Notes under the pieces: generated by a model
Seen by the model: the letters and a program-made list of their open reading frames with translations, nothing else
Told to the model about the DNA's origin: nothing
Database searches by the model: none
Shown here: in pieces, positions 21,212-32,702 of the stretch
Layout: each line of letters opens with the position of its first letter
Numbering within the stretch: the first letter of the stretch is position 1
NCBI RefSeq assembly: GCF_025766255.1
Contig: NW_026516702.1
Location: forward strand, 280,415-344,414
Length of the DNA stretch: 64,000 nt
Direction of reading: 5' to 3'
Source: Zychaea mexicana
Taxonomy: Eukaryota > Mucoromycota > Mucoromycetes > Mucorales > Lichtheimiaceae
Position numbers and translations under genes: made by a program

Positions 21212-22812
21212 TCTTTGCAATAAAAAAAAAGTAGTATGTCAAGGTCAACAACAACAGAAACAAAGAAAATAACACCATCTACCAAAAACAATGCAACTTT
21301 ACTATGTTTTAAATCCTCCACCAATTCATTAATATTATTATCGTCACTTACAACAGCAATCATTAAGCTCATCATGATAAACAAGTTTTCATTGTTCTTT
21401 AACAAACGCGACAAGTAATGGTTCTAATACCTTTCCCACTGAATCGACGTTACAACATGCTTTTGAAAGTGAAGACATTCTATACGATATGTTTAGGGAT
21501 CCAGCCATGAATTACTGGGGCCGCAAAAATTTGCTCAGTATAACCATTACTGCGGTTTTGGTGATACTAGCTGATTGTGACGTCCAGGAATTAAAGATAA
21601 AGTGAGTTGGCGTGGCAACACCTGTTCTTTCATGACAATTCAAATAATCTTTGTTCAGTGGTTTAATCTATGTGTGTTGAACTTCTTTTGAAGCATGCGG
21701 AAGATATTTTCTATGTGATTTGGTTTTGATAATTGAGTACCAATAGTTACAGGTAACGCAAGGCCCTACATGTTGACTACGCCTTGACGGGTCGGGTCAA
21801 GTAACTGTTGCTGTACAGCTGGGGCGATCTATATGGTCTCAGTTCTCTCCTAGCAGCTGCGCAGTTTGAAGACAAGATACTGGTTTTTCATTGATTATAC
21901 GGGGAAGCAATATGCAACGGCTTGTTTTATTGGCATCAACTTGTATCTAGCCTAAACACAGACTATGTCTTCCATCTAGTAGTTGCTTAGAATATATGAT
22001 CTCTTTTTTGTCCTTTTCCATGAATTATTTTGTTTCTTTTTTTGAAAATGCCGATTCGTCGATGCAGTTCTTGCTGGCTTAGTAATGGTCTGTGCTAAGT
22101 ATCTCTGCCTTAAATAAATGTGATGATGTCTTGATCGTTTGGCACAAAAGGAAATGTCATTCAAAAAGAGAAACAAATGAAAGGGATATAGAAGAGGGTC
22201 AACTTGCTATAGAAAAAAGGCAAAGGGAGGAAGCAGTATATATTGTACCTTGGCCAATGACAAGAAGAGCCTTTGCACCAAGTCTTGGATAAGGAATGGC
22301 CATCCATATAGTAGCGTCTATAGGTTCTATATGATTTTTTTATAAAGCCAGCCATTGATATATAAGTACGCGCGCCTGTGTAGCCATATCAACAAACCAC
22401 TACCCAACAACCCCTCCTGCCCCAGCAAAAAGAGTAAGCACATACTTTTCAGTAAGCCTTCTTTTGGACCTGTCATTTATTCTAATATTATCAACAACCC
22501 CAGATAATCCTGTTAATTACGACAATATAATCTGCTCTTACAACCAGTAGTCTCTACGTGCCACGGTTTGCACCGGTTGTCACGCGCTCATGGGTTCGGT
22601 CGTTAAAGAGGAACGTCGTGCTTGCTTTGAGGCAGACATCATATATGATATATCTGCATCACGTGTCATCATCGCCGTCGTCGTTGATATCATGACTACG
22701 TCGGCTAGTCCCAGCTCTTTTGCCATTGCAGAATCAACCTTGGGTGCACTGCCGAATATCAATAATGCCTTTTGCGACTGATGCTATTCACTAAATGGCG
22801 TGCACCAGCTTT
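19099..22812. repeat. Duplicated 5.84-kb-offset unit, copy B
   Basis: Direct duplicate of 13261-16988. The left limit lies inside the intron before exon 4 of the gene; the right limit lies within an ethylmalonyl-CoA-decarboxylase-like pseudogene. Copy B has the natural flanks on both sides (gene exons 1-3 to the left, more pseudogene to the right), so it is probably the source. Confidence 0.88.
21212..22579. other. Non-coding remainder of copy B
   Basis: Homologous to 15374-16703. It holds short frames that are not conserved in the other copy, so no gene is called. Confidence 0.5.
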
Positions 22813-23290
22813 GTTAGCAGCATGAATCTTTAATTGAATTGGGCTGTTTTCATGATGATGAATTTTGCTAACATCTTTATCATCCCAATGTGAGTTCACG
22901 CCCATTTCTGTTTAAACAAAGCTTACATATGGAGTCGACGCTATGCAGACATAGTCGAATGCCGTAATGATTCCTGTACCGCCGCCTAGCGCTGGACCAG
23001 CCATAGAATTGACTGTAATGTACGGCAATCGCGTATATCTTGCTAGGGCATCATGCATCAAATGATTCACATGAACTTCCATACTGGGTGCTCTCAAATG
23101 TCTCATGGACAAAGGATAAATTGATTTCCATATTATTAGTAGCAGGGGATTATCAGTCTCTATACGTTTGTTCATCTTACCAGCCCTGCTCCATCTCCTT
23201 TTTGATCGTCTCTGGTACTGTTGAACTTACCAAGGCCAGCACAACCTGTCATGGTATAGGGGAAGGGCTGACGCATGAGAAATCATATAG
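22580..23290 (-). pseudogene. Ethylmalonyl-CoA decarboxylase-like (crotonase fold) pseudogene
   Basis: On the minus strand, 22912-23175 encodes HVNHLMHDALARYTRLPYIT, then AGPALGGGTGIITAFDYVC, close to the oxyanion-hole segment of ECHDC1-type enzymes (MQNTLTRLxRLPLISV...ALGGGAE...ACDF). After a stop at YVSFV, the frame resumes with TEMGV, then GARHLVNSIS, then FGSAPKVDSAMAKELGLADV (22580-22780). Order and spacing match the family, but stops and at least one frame change break it. The N-terminal region is not convincing. Intact enzymes of this family remove ethylmalonyl-CoA formed by acetyl-CoA carboxylase side activity. The 3' half is duplicated at 16.7-16.9 kb. Confidence 0.6.
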
Positions 23291-23315
23291 CAGCTTCTAG
23301 GGTTTTTTTTTAAAA

Positions 23316-23765
23316 ATGCATGATGAGCTTAATGTCAAGCGCCTGTCTCGAAGATGTTACCCATTTTCTTTTTTACGTGCCCACAAAAAGAGCTGGTCTC
23401 TGGCACCGCTTATGGACACAGATTTTACTACGCCGATCCGAATCTGCAATACTTCCACGATTGCCTTTACACGGCAGTTTCAATTTTTTGGCAGGGTCAC
23501 CACACAAAACTCAATCAGCTCTTCTCTGCATTGCCATCCTAAAAGCGGTAGGGTCTGCCCACTTGGACCTTCATATTCGATTCTCAGCCCTTTATATCTA
23601 TAACTATCGCTGCCAAAGCTTTAGTTATTTTTACAAACGCACGCACCATTAAGGAATTCTCTTTCGTGTTCTTTCTCTCTTTGATGTATTTTTCTCTCTG
23701 TATATATCCCTTTTGTATCAAAACCGGCATTCAGTCACTTGTTCGAACACTATGTCGGACAAATA
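23316..23765 (+). pseudogene. LINE ORF2 3' fragment
   Basis: Plus-strand frames resemble the extreme C-terminus of LINE ORF2: a degenerate zinc motif (DVTHFLFY / FFTCPQKE), followed by LWHRLWTQILLRRSESAIL, then ALLCIAILKAVG and AHLDLHIRFSAL. Frames change at least twice. An AATAAA-like signal lies near 23762. This fits a 5'-truncated LINE insertion, older than the 1.3-7.0 kb element. Confidence 0.5.
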
Positions 23766-23926
23766 AATTTCGCTTACAGGTCATTAAAAATTCTACATGA
23801 TGAAGGAAAGAACGTAATGCGGTTTCTGGTGTTTATTTATAAAAGAAAAAAAGAAGAAAGAAGGGAAATAAGGCCTTTTCCGACTCTAAGAAAGTAAACG
23901 ATCATTTAATGACGCGTATCTGTCAG

Positions 23927-24328
23927 TTATGCTACGGTCGATGAAACAATGTCAGTTACTTGCCATTTTTCGTCGTCTTCGTCGATATCCGGCAAAGCTT
24001 GGGAAGCAGGAAGTTGTTGTTGTTGTTGTTGTTGTTGCAGTTCGTGACGACGTTTGGCAGGGCACGATGGTGGCGGTACTTTTTGCTCCTCTTCTTGCTG
24101 CCGCTCCCGCTCTTCTGCTTCTGCCTTGTTCAATTCGTACAACTCAAGCAGTGTCGGGTGGACTGGTTCTTCTTGTTCTGGCTCTTCTGGTACCACAGCA
24201 GGCGGTGGCGAGATTGTTTGCAACGGTGGTAGTACTGGTGGTGTCAATGGTGCTGCTTGGGGTCGGCGGCGCAGTCGATGCACTGGCGTCTTGATGACAC
24301 GGTTTGCTTTATAGTCTTCTTGTGCCAT
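23927..24328 (-). CDS. Q/P-rich protein of unknown function
   Basis: Single-exon minus-strand frame of 133 residues starting MAQEDYKANRVIKTPVHRLR, chosen over an upstream in-frame start because the upstream part looks like leader. A basic N-terminal segment (HRLRRRPQ) is followed by a proline-rich block (LTPPVLPPLQTISPPP), an acidic EEPEQEEP segment, a likely helical stretch LLELYELNKAEAEERERQQE, a polyQ run, and an acidic end (LPDIDEDDEKWQVTDIVSS). No known domain is recognised. The mixture of helix and disorder suggests a regulatory or scaffold protein, but this is inference. It shows no disruption. Confidence 0.6.
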   Translation of the reverse strand: MAQEDYKANRVIKTPVHRLRRRPQAAPLTPPVLPPLQTISPPPAVVPEEPEQEEPVHPTLLELYELNKAEAEERERQQEEEQKVPPPSCPAKRRHELQQQQQQQQLPASQALPDIDEDDEKWQVTDIVSSTVA

Positions 24329-24370
24329 GGCAGAAAGGTGTAAGCGTGGGGAAAAAGAGATAAGGAGCAC

Positions 24371-27189
24371 ACTTCATCTTAAACAGTCAAAATATATGCT
24401 CCGCCAATTGACCGTACTTCTTTGCCACTTAAAAATATTCTTTTGCCTACTAACCACTGCTATTGCATTACCAGAGAGTTTTTTACGTGTCTTATTTTAT
24501 ATTTGAATATATAAACTGGCCACCAACACTGCTTTTCTAACTGAATAACTCCCTCACATTAGGAATGCACTGATTTTTGTCTTTTTTCGCGGCGACACTA
24601 TATTGTCCAATGAAAACTTTATTCATGCGAAAAAAAAAGGCAGCGCCTGCAGGAACATAGCGCATGGATGATTGTAGCTCGTTGTACTTGTTTGATTTAC
24701 TAATACAGCATTCAGTATACAACAGCAAGCATACACTTTATCGGGCTTATCTAAGCCTTGTTTAATCTTGTCTATAATACGGTTTCAATCCACACAGGGA
24801 GCTTACTAGCAAATAAGGCCATATTCATGTTTTTATTTATACTGCAAAAATCAAACAGCATGTCGATAAGATAGATGCCATGTCTTTACTGTGCAATTGA
24901 AACTGCTATGTGATAAGGGTGTGAGGCGCTATTATAACCAGATAAAAAAGTGTACCGCATCTCTATTGATACTATTCAATAACACGCGAAATAGTCACAA
25001 ATGATTACGGTGTGTTGCTCAGTCCAAGTTCGCAAGCTGAGCAAAATCATCTTATACAACTGTTTGAAATACTGAGCAATTTGCAAGACCTGTGAGATAA
25101 AGGCAGCGCAAAAGTAAACCATCGGAAACCAATAATCAGCGGCTTTATTGATTCTGAGTGACGGGACTTATACTTGAATCGTTTGACGTGATTGCGGGCT
25201 TTTCTGCCCAATGTCATCCGAAATGAAAAGCACCATTAGAGATGTTTGATTTCAGTAGGATCGTATCTTCCCTAGGAATCACAGTCTTTCAAAGTTTGCA
25301 ATTATGTGTATTCTCCAAATCATTCGATCCATTTTCATTGAAGTAGTAACCATTCATTTTTTATGCAATACCCAGTTTTTCTCCCGAAAATATATTTTAC
25401 TACTCCATGTAGCCGCTTGTTTATAACCGTCATTATAATTTTTGAGAAGTTGAATAAACCCGAAAGACCAGTTGAGCGACACGAACAAGAACATCCTGAT
25501 GCAGACGAAGGCATATAAGTAGAAGAAGTGGATATAGAGCATGAGATAGCACCAAAGGAAAAGGATTTATGATGCATTGCTCACGTAGGCAAGTATCATG
25601 CGTTAAATCATGTGTGTCCATTTGCAAATATATCGGGTAAGCTCCAGATAAATGAATTCGATAATGCAAGTCTGTTTTCTCTGCTGCGAGGCACATTGTT
25701 GCCACGTGCGATTCATCATGTCGCCCGAGGAGTTACTACAAACCATACTTTGCCACCACCATCATGTGTTATGCTTGTGGTGGCGCGAGAATGTATGTGT
25801 GTGTGTGTGTGTGGCAAGACCAGAGACAGGATGTTTGGAAATTCCCTTTCTGAACACTGCGGCCGAAACTTTTTGGCTTGTCATCAACTAACAAGATATA
25901 TAGCGTCTTCCCTGTTTACCATCCGTGTCTGGCCGATACATTAGAGTGCACTGTATTATCTTCTGTACTGTGCAACACTGCAAAACCAACGGCCTGTAAA
26001 AAAATAAAGGAAGATGTGTATGGCACGCAGCCCAGCCAACAAGTGTAGTCAATTACAAAAACCAGAGACGAAAATATTCCCTCATGCCCAAGCAGCATAA
26101 AAGCTTTAAATTGTGTGGTAGTCCCGATGATACTATTAATAACAATAGAAGATCGGCTGGTGTTTTGGGGGAGGGAGGTCCAAGCGCAATGGGCGATACT
26201 GCGGCGCCTGAAACGATTGAAACGTGACACAACGTGAAATGAGGCCATTCCCCCCCCCCAGGCGCTTGGACGCATTGGGTTACTATGACGACAACTTTTG
26301 CGATTTCCACCTAAAAAAATACCAGCATCAGGTGGGTTGGCTGCAAAGCCATATGCTATTTACTGTCAAAAGTCCAAGCAAAACCAACGTTGCTGTCTAT
26401 CCGCCAAGGTAAACAAAAAAAAAACCCTCATTAATTATGATTATCCACAGCAGCATGTTGTGATGCTGGTACAGTAGTATTTCAATTCTTTCAATAAGAT
26501 AGATACTGTCATAAAAAGTTGTCAGTCTCCATGATGCTTTGTAGACTATAGTGTGTGTGTGTGTGGGCTAAAAAAGAGCTTTGGTTATAAACGGATACGA
26601 CTGCTCAATCCAATATCATCATCAGTAGCCGTCAAGAAGCTGCGTATACTATTCCGCATAACACTTTTACTTTGGACCTAGTGAGCGGGATAATGAAGCG
26701 GCAATCCCGAACTTTCATGGAAATGACCTGAGAGATCTAGGTCAGTGTGGCTAGGACGAGATATTGATGGTCAATAGCTTACGGATGCGAGCTTGTGATT
26801 ATTGAATCGGCAGAAAGATGATGAGTATAAAAGACAGAAACGCCCATGGGAAACAAAAGCCTACTGGTGATGACTCTATGGAAAAAGATATCAATGATAC
26901 TTGGCAAAGAAGACTAAAGGTGACATTACACAAGGAATTTGTTTCTTGAATTTCTTTGATATAATAATGCTGCCATTTATTTTTGGAATGTACAAGTGTG
27001 CAGAAAAATATGCTGTAGTCAGAAACTATATGTATATAGAATGTATGGGAAAAATCCGGGTGTATATGTGGGGGGATGCAGAATTCGGAACGGTTATCGA
27101 AGCATTTGCTTTTTTAATCAAGAGAGAGATGGAAGATTATAAGAGATGATGAATGGAAGTGTTTTTGTTAAAGGAGGGGATATCGGCTT
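24371..27189. other. Long intergenic region, no supported gene
   Basis: AT-rich sequence with short GT/CA microsatellites (around 25797-25812 and 26552-26566) and a C run near 26250. Open frames here are short, overlap on both strands and lack recognisable motifs. The region covers the 5' side of the Q/P-rich gene and the 3' side of the aldo-keto reductase. Confidence 0.5.
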
Positions 27190-28228
27190 TTATAAGAAAA
27201 TGGGCAGGTCCCAACCCTTGATGACTGGATCGTTGAATCGAAGACCCATATCGAGCTGGTTGATGGCCTGTATATCTTCTTCGTCCATCTTCCAGTTGAG
27301 TACATCCAAGTTGCTCTTCATACGGCTGACGCTTGTGCTCTTGGGAACAACGCCCACGTTGCGTTCGAGGGACCAGCGAAGGGCAATCTGGCCAGGGTCG
27401 CGGTTGTACTTGGCAGCAATCTCCTTGATGACCGGGTTATCGAACAAGGACTCGACCGACTTGGCGTGCTTGAGACCGCCTGCAGCGAAAGAAGCGGGAC
27501 CAAAGGATGAATAGGCGGTGACGGCAATGCCTTGCTTTTGGATCCACTTGACATAGGCGTCTTGCTGGAGGTAAGGGTGCAATTCGACTTGCAAAAGTGC
27601 TGGCTCGATGCGGCAGTATGAAAGCAAGTCCATCATGAGCTGTGCGTTAAAGTTGGACATGCCAATGTTGCGTACAAGTCCGTCGTCGACAAGGGATTCC
27701 ATAGCAGCCCAGCATACGTGCATGGGAACACGAGCACGTCGAACTTGTTTCTCGCCCGGTTGGGTCCATCCGGCTGGATAGCGGACGTGCATCGGAACGT
27801 GTTCAAGAGCGACAGGAACTATCAAGTGTCGATCAGTTAGTCACATACACATATATTGAATGAACGTGTAAATAATAATGATACTTACAGTGAATGAGAT
27901 ACAAGTCGATATACTCCAGGCCCAAGTCATCCAAGCTGCGTTGGCATGCTTGACGGACATGTTCCTTGGCGTGGTTGGTGCACCAGAGCTTTGAAATGAC
28001 GAATATCTCTTTGCGTTCGACCAAACCGTCGTTGATAGCCATGCGAATACCGTCGCCGACTTGTTTTTCGTTGTAATAGTTGGAGCCGCCGTCGAACAAG
28101 CGGTAGCCGACCTTGATTGCATTGTAGATGACTTCGGCGGTCTGCTCAGGAGGAATCTTTGCGCAGCCAAAGCCGATCAAGGGCATCTTGTCGCCAGAGG
28201 GGTTGAGAGAGATGTATTCGATGGTCAT
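27190..28228 (-). CDS. Aldo-keto reductase, xylose-reductase type
   Basis: Two exons on the minus strand, 27889-28228 and 27190-27818, joined across a 70-base GT-AG intron that splits a codon in LIHFPVALEHV. The product has 322 residues, the normal length for D-xylose/aldose reductases. The catalytic tetrad is visible: D46, Y51 (LFDGGSNYYNEKQVG), K80 (VISKLWC) and H113 (LYLIHFP). Near the C-terminus VPKSTSVSRMKSN corresponds to the cofactor loop KSNxxxR, with N replaced by T. The known role of the family is NAD(P)H-dependent reduction of aldoses such as xylose to polyols in the cytosol; the exact substrate is not decided by sequence. It is the only gene in its neighbourhood, with (GA)n tracts about 95-110 and 310-350 bases upstream. 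Confidence 0.93.
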
Positions 28229-28536
28229 GTTTTGTTACAGGTTTAGATTGCTGTTATGTGTTTGTATCAAGGAGTAGGAGTACTTTATGGTTGTTGTAAA
28301 GATGATATGAAGCAAGGATAAGGAGAGAGAGAGAGAGAGAGAAGGGGGTGGGGTATTTATATTTGAAATGGTCTCGGAAGATGGGATGAATGATAGGGCA
28401 GAAAATTGTGAATTAGAAGCGTATTGACTTCTTGACGTCGTCATGGGGGAATGGACATATCCGGCCAATCGCGGCATACGGGATCTGATTTTCTTTTCTT
28501 GGTAGGTCACGCATCAATAAGTGTGGATCAGACCCG

Positions 28537-28576
<40 letters not shown>

Positions 28577-30157
28577 CCTCTTTTTTTCTGTACGCACACA
28601 ACACACGACACACATGCGCGCATGGGGGTGTGTAATCAAAAGTTTATCGATTTGTATGGATATGGGAATTGATATGTGATTATTATTATTTTTTTGAATT
28701 CTACCCTTCCCCTCCCCTCCCCCCCCCCCCCGACGTCCATGCTGCTCACACACACACACACACACACAAGCAGACCGAAATGTTTTCTCACGAACGAATC
28801 GAAATTATGCACAAAACTCAATTTATTTTTTTCTGTGCACTTCTTTAACGTTCCGTTGGTCTGAGTTTTACTAGCATTTTTGTGGTATCATAAGTAGTCT
28901 CTAGTATAATAATTCCCGAAACACAACCATCTTCAGCAGCAGCAGCAGCAGCAGCAATAGCAGCAATAGCAGCAATAGCCGCACAGCACGATCTGCGGTC
29001 CGGCCAGGCTCGTTTCGCTTTTTGATTCTACATACACAACCCTGCAAAGTCCGATCCTTCCCAGATATGGGGTTTGTCAAATAAGTACAAACCGCCATCG
29101 GAAAGGAGAGAAACCCTCCCCCTCCCCTCTCAAAGTATGGATGCAGCATGGTATGGTTTTCTGTGTGGGGGTTGCTGTACGTTATCGATATGAACAAAAT
29201 CAACCATAAAAGGGTCACCCTGACTGTTTTGACGTATGGGAATGCTCGGGTGGGGGTTGAGAGAACGTAGTAGAAAAAGTATGTCATCGACCCCACCCCC
29301 CCCCTCATCCACCACTGTCGTCATTACACAATGCTCTCTGTGTGTGTGTGTGTGGGTGGGTGGGTGTGAATCACATGGAAGGGTGAAAAGCATTCTACCG
29401 GGCGTGGATAATTATCAATGGAAGGGTAGAAATCGATAACGCACACCGTCTGCTTCCTTTTACACACAACTGTACAATCCACTCCTTTGAACTCTGTTTG
29501 CGTGTTCACTGCTTTCCCCGGATTTCGTCGCCGTTTTATCGATAAGACGTAGCGGACTTTTCTTTTCCCAACTTGCCCTCTCTCCAAAGATCTGGTTTTC
29601 ATTGTAAAAGAGCGTTCAGACCCTCTTTGTGCTACTACAGGTAAGTAGTAGTATATGTAGGTGTACCACCCGCATAAATATATGTGAATGGGTGAATATC
29701 TATATCAGCGCTCTGTAGAGTGAGTTTGAGTGAGCGGCAGTCGGCCCCAAGTGATCGACGCTAAAAAAAAAAAGAGTGTTTCACTTTTTTTTGCCCTTCC
29801 CAAAATTGAGTTTCCCTTTAGCTTTTTCGTCGTTTGCCATGTTTGGGTCTCGGATTCATCTTTTAAATGATTAGAATTAGTAGAGGTCAATTCTACAGTG
29901 TAGTTGGATCCTTGATAAATTAAGGGGAGGGGGGGGCCGGTGTGCGTGAGGACTTTTAAAGGCGTGTGTGTGTGTGTGTTGGATCAAGCAATACCTACTA
30001 CTACTACTACTACTACAAAGTAGGTCTTGGATTTATTTTTTTAGGGGAAGGCTGAGGAAGAAAAAAAAACGTTCGCGACTTTCAGGTACCCGAACCCAGC
30101 ACCCTTTTTAGTTTCTTTCTTTTAAAGAAAACAAAAACCATACACTTACCCTTACTC
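28229..30157. other. Divergent promoter spacer rich in microsatellites
   Basis: Region between the reductase (minus) and the OPY2-like gene (plus). It contains (GA)n around 28322-28341 and 28541-28574, a C run near 28719-28731, (CA)n near 28748-28769, a CAG run near 28935-28956, (GT)n near 29339-29353 and 29966-29980, and a CTA run near 29995-30015. No gene is recognised. Confidence 0.6.
28541..28574. repeat. (GA)n microsatellite
   Basis: Uninterrupted GA dinucleotide tract of about 17 units upstream of the aldo-keto reductase. A shorter GA tract lies closer to the gene at about 28322-28341. Confidence 0.9.
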
Positions 30158-31734
30158 ATGTCGCCATCTGCTGGTAAGAATGGGGGTCACCTGAACCTAT
30201 GACCGTCTGTTTTATTTTTTTTGACAGTTTTTAATAATAAATGACAAATAAATATTGACAACTCAGTTTTACAGCAGCTGCTGCTTTTGCACAACGAGGG
30301 CAACAGTTATCACAACGACAACAACAACAACAACACCACCATACACTGGAACAACGAAACAACCAATGTCAACCTTCCCACTGCCAATCGCAATGCCAAC
30401 CTGCTTGTTCATCGACCGAACGATGTATATTGAATGTCATGAAAAACTGCGGTGAATGTCCTGTGTCGCAATGTGTCAGTCTGTCGACGCTCGGCGGCGT
30501 TTCCACCAAAGCAACCACCGTTGGCACTGACGACGGTAACGCCGGTTCTACCACTGCTGGTGTTGCCGATGGCAGTCATCGTGAAACGGGTGGCGGAGGC
30601 AACAAAACAGGCTTGATTGCTGGCTTGACAACCGGGCTGGGCGTGGCCGCAGTGGTTGTCGTGACGATTGCCGGTCTTGTGTATTACAAACGAAAACGAC
30701 GTTCCCAGCAACAGCAACGAGGAGGAGGATTAGAAAATGGCAGTGTCGGTGGAAAGCCTCAGCAACAGCCTCAGCTACTACTGGAGCGAGTGCCCACGAT
30801 TGCTATGAATAAACCACTAGGTCCTCCTCCAGCTGCTGCAGTGTTGCCTGCCACTACTACATTGCCAAGCGATACAACGTTCTGGCCCAAGGTGAATAAT
30901 ATTTTCTGTAAACGGAAAAAAAACATGATTAAATCAAAAAGGTGAATTTAATACTAATTACTACTACTATCAATCAATCAATCAATCAATGGGGGGTTTT
31001 TTCAGGAGGCACCTCCACCATCATCGCCACAATCGCCTGTGTTTATGGGCAACACGCTCCAGATCCCTCGACTCACGACAACGCCAAGCTCTCCCCCACC
31101 AAGCACCACGACTGCATCTTCCAACACCATCCGTCAATCACTCAGTCTCGTGCCATCCACATCAACTACCCTCAATAGCTCGCTCCTCCAACGTCCCTCG
31201 CCTACCATCAACCGATCCTCGTCTGTCAAATTAACCAAATACGACCATCGACATGCATATGCTCCAGCAAGGATGGAGCGACGGCGGACAGCAGACAGTG
31301 ACAACGGTGATGATGATGATGATGATGAGGACGAAGAAGAACTTGGCGATGGCGTACAGCTACGTCGTGCAGTCTCTGTCAACAAAAAGCAAGGCTTGTC
31401 GCGATCAGCCTCATTGGGTGCCAGGACGACGACAGGTGAAATGGTGCCCGTGGTCTACGCACGACCGACAATGGTACGCATCAATACAATTACTCGCAAA
31501 GAAGGCGGTATCACACGAAAGGCGTCTGTTCGCACAGTCATCTCGTCATCACCAGTCGTCGAACAGGAACCGCCCGCACAGGCTAATAACAACGACGACC
31601 CACGCCGGTTGCGGACAGAAAGTTGGAACTCACAACACAGCATTGCCAACAGTGCGCACTCGTCTGTAGGCGATGGTGAGATCACAGTCTATTGGGACTC
31701 ACCGCCTAACAGGCAACAGCAGCCACCCCAGTAA
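30158..31734 (+). CDS. OPY2: OPY2-like membrane anchor (HOG / filamentation MAPK pathway)
   Basis: Exons 30158-30173, 30275-30891 and 31006-31734 give 453 residues. The 16-base first exon and its ATG are inferred from the donor GTAAGA and phase; the rest is firm. Eight cysteines at 37, 42, 46, 50, 56, 64, 67 and 72 form the pattern of the fungal Opy2 N-terminal domain, including CILNVMKNCGECPVSQC. One transmembrane helix follows (about 118-143, GLGVAAVVVVTIAGLVYY) with a KRKRR stop-transfer signal. The cytoplasmic tail is disordered, with polyproline, polyQ, an acidic run and SRSASLG-type basic-serine motifs that could be kinase sites. In yeast, Opy2 recruits Ste50 to the plasma membrane for osmostress and filamentation signalling. 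No classical signal peptide is visible. Confidence 0.75.
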
Positions 31735-32671
31735 TCCCTCCTTTACTTGCTCTTTCCTTTCCATATCATATATTACTACCATCATCATCATCATCATCAT
31801 CATTAAATCTCAATTACTTACATACTCTCTCATAATATCTTCTTTCTCCCTTCCTAACTTATTTGCTGTTGTAGATAAACCCGGCTTCCCTTCTCTTCTT
31901 CTTCTTGTCGATATATAGTGTTTTTTTAAAAAAAAAAATAGCGATCAAATTCTGTACTTTCCCCCTCCTCCCAACCTAGTAATGTCCAATCACAACCCAT
32001 AATAAGGATTAAATATGAACCTACTACCACAACCATCCTGTGTAATAATTATATAGTTTTAATTACAACTTGCTCCTTTTTCCCTTTTCACCCCAGAAAA
32101 GAAATCTAATGAGCAGATTGTTGACAATATACAACTCTGCTAGGTACTATCAAGTAGCCGGATCAACCACATAACTTTTTTACTTTATACCTGCGTTTCA
32201 CGAACCTTAGCCTCTCTATATTGTACAGTAATGTTTTCTGTAAGAAATATATATAAATTAGCAAAGCGAACGAGTTGTTTATTAAGCACGTTCAGGAGAC
32301 CCTGTATAACTTGCCTTTGTGTGACATTCTACTTATTGTATGACCGCAGGCATGATTAGTTACACTTGCGACCCATGAACTTCTTCCTTCCCTTCCCCGG
32401 GTCGCCGCAAGTACCCGCATAACTACTAGCATAGATAGACTACACACTTGTACACACACACACACACACACACACACGCAAGAACGATGCAAGTTGTAAT
32501 CTACCAGTAATACAAGGTTACTAATTCTCATGCCCAGCTCCATCATCCCGCAGCTGGGCACCCACACCCTCCCCTCCGTATCGAGCAATGTAACATTCTG
32601 TCTTTATACAGCGCATTTGTTCGCAAAGAAGCGTAAAGAAAGATATACGATAACCTATGTGCTTACTGCTG

Positions 32672-32702
<31 letters not shown>

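Noticed and set aside
24371..27189. tRNA or other small RNA genes in the long spacers
   Set aside because: I looked for B-box-like GGTTCGA motifs and cloverleaf arms across the window and found none that fold; a tRNAscan run would settle it.
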